Positions 61,171-64,000 of a stretch of 64,000 bases of DNA are shown here, piece after piece. Position 1 is the first letter of the stretch. Each line of letters starts with the position of its first letter. A program made the position numbers and the translations under genes. Under the pieces are notes generated by a model, which saw only the letters and a program-made list of their open reading frames with translations, did not search any database and had not been told where the DNA came from. The DNA is from Planosporangium flavigriseum. Its GTDB lineage: Bacteria; Actinomycetota; Actinomycetes; Mycobacteriales; Micromonosporaceae. Location of the stretch: positions 1 through 64,000 of the forward strand of contig NZ_JAATVW010000013.1 of assembly GCF_011947225.1 (NCBI RefSeq). The letters run 5' to 3'.

Positions 61171-62525
61171 CCAGAGATGCCACTCCTCGCGTACTCATCG
61201 TCGGCGGCGGTCACCTCGGCCTGTACGCCGCCCGGCACCTGCAGAAACACCTGCGGCCGGGCGAGGCGGAGCTGATCCTCGCCGACCCCCGGTCGCACAT
61301 GACCTACCAACCGCTGCTGCCGGAGGTCGCCGGCGGCAACATCGAGCCGCGCAACATCGTCATCCCGCTGCGCCGGGTCCTGCCCCGGTTCCGCGTGTTG
61401 AACGCGGAGGTCGTCGAACTGCGGCACGCCGAACGCAGGGCGCGGCTCCGGCTGGTGGACGGCGAAGAGCACGACCTCCAGTACGACCATGTAGTGGTCG
61501 GCCCCGGCTCGGTCGTGCGAACGCTGCCGGTGCCCGGACTCCCCGAGCTGGCGGTCGGTTTCAAGACCCTCGCGGAGGCCGTTTACCTGCGAAATCAGGT
61601 ACTCACCCAGCTCGGGCTGGCGGCCTCCACGTTCGACCCCCGAGTGAAGCGCCGGGCGCTGACGTTCGTGCTCGCCGGCGGTGGCTACGCCGGTGTCGAG
61701 GCGCTCGGTGAGCTGTCGGACATGTCGTACGCCGTGGTCGACGCGTTCGGCCTGCGCCGCGAGGAGCTGCGCTGGATCCTCGTCGAAGCGGCCGGCCGGA
61801 TCATGCCGGAGGTCAGCCCGGAGCTCAGCGAGTACACGGCGAACGTGCTGCGCCGGCGCGGCGTGGAGATTCGCCTCCACACCACGATATCGTCGTGCGT
61901 CGGCGGCCGGATCAGGTTCGGTGCCGGCCTGTACGCCGACGAGATCATCGAATCCAACACGCTGATCTGGACAGCCGGTGTCCGTCCCAACCCGATGCTC
62001 GACAAGACCGACCTACCCCGCGACGACAAGGGGCGGGTCGTCGCCGACGCGTACCTGCGGGTACGCGGGATGCCGGGCGCGTGGGCCGGCGGCGACTGCG
62101 CCGCGGTGCCCGACCTGACCGGCCGTGATCCCAACGCGCTGTGCCCGCCGACCGCTCAGCACGCGGTCCGGCAGGCCCGCCGGCTCGCCGACAACCTCAT
62201 CTCCGACCTGCGTGGCCCGCACGGCCACCCACCTCAGCCGTTCCGGCACCGGCACGCCGGCTCCGTCGCGGGGCTCGGGCGGTTCCAGGGCGTGGCCGAG
62301 GTTTACCACGTACGAATGCGCGGGCTACCGGCCTGGCTGCTGCACCGCGGGTACCACTGGGCATTGCTGCCGAGCCCGGTCCGGAAGGCGCGGGTACTCG
62401 CCGGCTGGACCCTGGACTCGGTGTTCCCCCGCGACATCGTCGCCAGCGGCGAGCTGGAACAGCCACGCCGGCCGCTGCAGGTGGCGGCGCGGGTGCAGCA
62501 GCCGCTGGCTGCCGGACGGGCGTGA
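61167..62525 (+). CDS. FAD-dependent NADH dehydrogenase-like oxidoreductase (type II NDH family)
   Basis: The 452-residue product has two dinucleotide-binding folds: RVLIVGGGHLGLYAARHL at residues 8-25 for FAD and FVLAGGGYAGVEALGEL near 170 for NAD(P)H. It also has TLIWTAGVRPNP and the FAD motif WAGGDCAAVPDL. The C-terminus (about 395-430) has an amphipathic helix region as in membrane-attached NDH-2 enzymes that pass electrons to quinone. ATG 61167 overlaps the upstream stop. Confidence 0.88.
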   Translation: MTRDATPRVLIVGGGHLGLYAARHLQKHLRPGEAELILADPRSHMTYQPLLPEVAGGNIEPRNIVIPLRRVLPRFRVLNAEVVELRHAERRARLRLVDGEEHDLQYDHVVVGPGSVVRTLPVPGLPELAVGFKTLAEAVYLRNQVLTQLGLAASTFDPRVKRRALTFVLAGGGYAGVEALGELSDMSYAVVDAFGLRREELRWILVEAAGRIMPEVSPELSEYTANVLRRRGVEIRLHTTISSCVGGRIRFGAGLYADEIIESNTLIWTAGVRPNPMLDKTDLPRDDKGRVVADAYLRVRGMPGAWAGGDCAAVPDLTGRDPNALCPPTAQHAVRQARRLADNLISDLRGPHGHPPQPFRHRHAGSVAGLGRFQGVAEVYHVRMRGLPAWLLHRGYHWALLPSPVRKARVLAGWTLDSVFPRDIVASGELEQPRRPLQVAARVQQPLAAGRA

Positions 62526-63011
62526 CTACTCGGGCTCGATCAACGGGAACAGGCGGGCCACGACGGCTACCGGGGCAGCCCCCGGTGGTCTGGTCGCCGG
62601 GCGCTCCTCGCGCTGCCGGTACCGGGCGATGAGCTCCCGGATCGCGCTGCCCATCTCGGTCAGTTCGCGCGGCGTGAGGTAGAGGATCTGGCTGAACGCC
62701 TCGTCCCGCTGCCAGCGGGCGGGTGCGGTGTCGCGCTGAACGAGCCAGCGCTGGTAGCTCTCGTCCTCCAGTCCCCTGGCCAGACCGTCCAGATCGGTCG
62801 TGGGCTGGGATGCCGGGTCCGCGCTCGGCGCCGGCGCGGAGGTGGCCAGCCGCCAGGGCCGTACCCGGCCGCGGCCGGCCGGAGCCTCCTCGATCAGACC
62901 GTACCGAGCCAGTTGTCGCAGGTGGAACGAGTACAGCCCGGAGTTACCACCGAGCTCACGGGCTGCCTGGGTGGAGGTCAGGGTGCCCCGCTCCCCGATC
63001 AGCGCCAGCAA
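62526..63011 (-). pseudogene. 5'-truncated winged-helix (ArsR-like) regulator
   Basis: From the first visible residues the product reads LLALIGERGTLTSTQAAREL, helix 2 onward of an HTH_20/ArsR-type DNA-binding domain, then the recognition helix GNSGLYSFHLRQLARYGLIE and a dimerisation helix. Intact members have 20-30 more residues before this point (usually a ...HPLRLR... segment). The first possible start is a TTG at 63011, and the adjacent bases belong to another gene's fragment on the other strand, so a deletion or rearrangement has removed the true start. A short TTG-started product is still possible. Confidence 0.65.
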
Positions 63012-63013
63012 GG

Positions 63014-63178
63014 CGGCAGCACGAGACCGACCACCTCGACGGCATCCTCTTCATCGACCGGATGGACACCGAGCGCCGCAAGGCCGCGATGAAGGCGATC
63101 CGCGAGGCGCCGTGGAATGGCAAGCCCGCTCCGCGTGTCAGGCTGAGCCCGCACCCGATCTTCGGCCGTCTCGGCTGA
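63014..63178 (+). pseudogene. def: C-terminal fragment of peptide deformylase
   Basis: The frame reads RQHETDHLDGILFIDRMD, the metal-binding HExxH motif 3 of peptide deformylase with its following helix, then RRKAAMKAIREAPWN and a short C-terminus ending FGRLG at TGA. The first two thirds of the enzyme (GxGxAAxQ and EGCLS motifs) are missing. The cut lies within a few bases of the cut in the regulator gene on the other strand. Confidence 0.82.
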
Positions 63179-63190
63179 CCCACCCACTTT

Positions 63191-63246
63191 CCATGATCAT
63201 GAAAGATTCGGGGCGCTGGGGCACCCCGAATCTTCCATGATCATGG
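63191..63246. repeat. GATC-bounded palindrome touching the GGT stop codon
   Basis: CCATGATCATGAAAGATTCGG from 63191 pairs with the inverse arm ending at 63246: 23-base arms with one mismatch and a 10-base loop. The stop codon of the gamma-glutamyltransferase gene (63241-63243) is inside the right arm. It is likely a bidirectional terminator and belongs to the dispersed GATC family. Confidence 0.9.
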
Positions 63247-64000
63247 GGAAACGACCGCGGCGGCGCCACCGCCTCGGCGGGTCGGCTCGGCCGCTGCCAG
63301 CATGCGACCGTCGCGCCGGAACTCGATTCCGGTCGCCGCCCCGATCTCCGGATTCGCGGCGAAGGCGTGGCCCATCCGCTCCAATTCCTTGGCTTCCGGT
63401 GAATTCAAGAACGCCGGCTCAGCCTGCACGCTCGCGGTGTTGCGCTGCGTGGCCCGCGGCGCGGCGATCGCGTCCGGCAACGTCAGGCCGAGGTCCAACC
63501 GGCCGATCAGGATCTGCAGGACGGTCGTGATGATCGTCGAACCACCGGGCGAGCCCACCGCGAGGTACGGCTTGCCGTGCGCCAACACGATCGTCGGCGA
63601 CATCGAGCTGCGCGGCCGCTTGCCCGGCCCGGGCAGGTTCGGGTCCGCTGCGGGCGCCTGCGTGTTGGTGAAGTTGAAGTCCGTCAACTCGTTGTTGAGC
63701 AGGAAGCCCCGCCCGGGCACGACCATCGCGTTGCCGCCGGTCTGCTCGATGGTCAGGGTGTACTCCACAACATTGCCCCACCGGTCGGCGACCGTGAGGT
63801 TGGTGGTGTGCGTGCCCTGTGTGTTGGCCTCCCCCGCCGCCGCCCGACTGCAGCCACCGTACGAGCCGTCCGGCACTCCGGGTGCGACCGGCTTGGGCAG
63901 CGCGTGCGCCGGATCGACAAGGCAGGCCCGCTCCGCCGCGAACCCGTCGCTGAGCAACTGCTCCAACGTGCCGCGCGAGGTGTAGTCGCCGACGTACCGG
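63241..64000 (-). CDS. ggt: Gamma-glutamyltransferase, C-terminal part (partial)
   Basis: The gene runs off the right edge. The visible 250 residues hold the small subunit: GTHTTNLTVADRWGN, where the self-cleaving and catalytic Thr is expected, VVPGRGFLLNNELTDFNF for glutamate binding, GKRPRSSMSPTIV and the GSPGGSTI oxyanion motif. The enzyme splits glutathione and other gamma-glutamyl compounds outside the cytoplasm. In place of the usual TTH the motif reads TTN. Confidence 0.92.
   Translation of the reverse strand, partial: RYVGDYTSRGTLEQLLSDGFAAERACLVDPAHALPKPVAPGVPDGSYGGCSRAAAGEANTQGTHTTNLTVADRWGNVVEYTLTIEQTGGNAMVVPGRGFLLNNELTDFNFTNTQAPAADPNLPGPGKRPRSSMSPTIVLAHGKPYLAVGSPGGSTIITTVLQILIGRLDLGLTLPDAIAAPRATQRNTASVQAEPAFLNSPEAKELERMGHAFAANPEIGAATGIEFRRDGRMLAAAEPTRRGGGAAAVVSP

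Overview
The window comes from a high-GC actinobacterium, most likely an Actinoplanes-like member of the Micromonosporaceae with flagellated spores. This is an inference from an almost complete flagellar and chemotaxis locus, frequent GTG/TTG starts, very high third-position GC, and typical actinobacterial neighbours (class E sortase, DUF3140, DUF3817, ANTAR, a Rv2629/Balon-like eRF1 protein). No rRNA, tRNA or CRISPR array was seen.

Bases 1-29.8 kb hold the flagellar locus, read rightward: the tail of flagellin, a terminator, fliD-fliS-FliT-like, and a TPR glycosyltransferase that probably decorates flagellin. A frameshifted gene follows, then a long tightly packed operon flgB-flgC-fliE-fliF-fliG-fliH-fliI-fliJ-(NlpC/P60+lytic transglycosylase)-fliK-flgD-flgE. 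Next come flbD-motA-(12-codon ORF)-motB-fliL, then fliM-fliN-fliO-fliP-fliQ-fliR-flhB. A leftward EAL-HDOD gene interrupts, and flhA-flhF-(YcgR/PilZ)-(membrane coiled-coil protein) closes the locus. A strong convergent terminator separates this from a leftward chemotaxis block (29.8-37.7 kb): cheA-cheW, an unknown protein, and cheB-cheR-cheY-cheX-cheY-cheX-like.

The transcription units of this locus are tied together by a flagellar sigma-28-like promoter: seven exact CTCA-N16-GCCGAT copies plus one TTCA-N15 variant, all placed before flagellar or chemotaxis units. At three of them (glycosyltransferase, fliM, EAL-HDOD) the start codon lies exactly 8 nt after the -10 heptamer, which implies leaderless mRNAs. 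The -10 of the EAL-HDOD and flhA promoters sit back to back in one short gap.

Bases 37.7-64 kb are ordinary accessory and housekeeping sequence: a class E sortase, DUF3140, a HAD phosphatase, the Balon-like protein, a family 2 glycosyltransferase, HldE, a cluster of anti-sigma/anti-anti-sigma (STAS, HATPase) and GAF-ANTAR regulators, a metallophosphoesterase, small membrane proteins, a secreted beta-helix protein, hemerythrin, an SMP-30-like lactonase, NUDIX, a winged-helix protein, a thioester-domain LPXTG surface protein, an MFS transporter, a methyltransferase, a type II NADH dehydrogenase-like enzyme and the end of a gamma-glutamyltransferase gene. Several gene remnants occur here (aldo/keto reductase, peptide deformylase, a truncated HTH regulator). 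A family of GATC-bounded long palindromes lies between genes, often touching stop codons.
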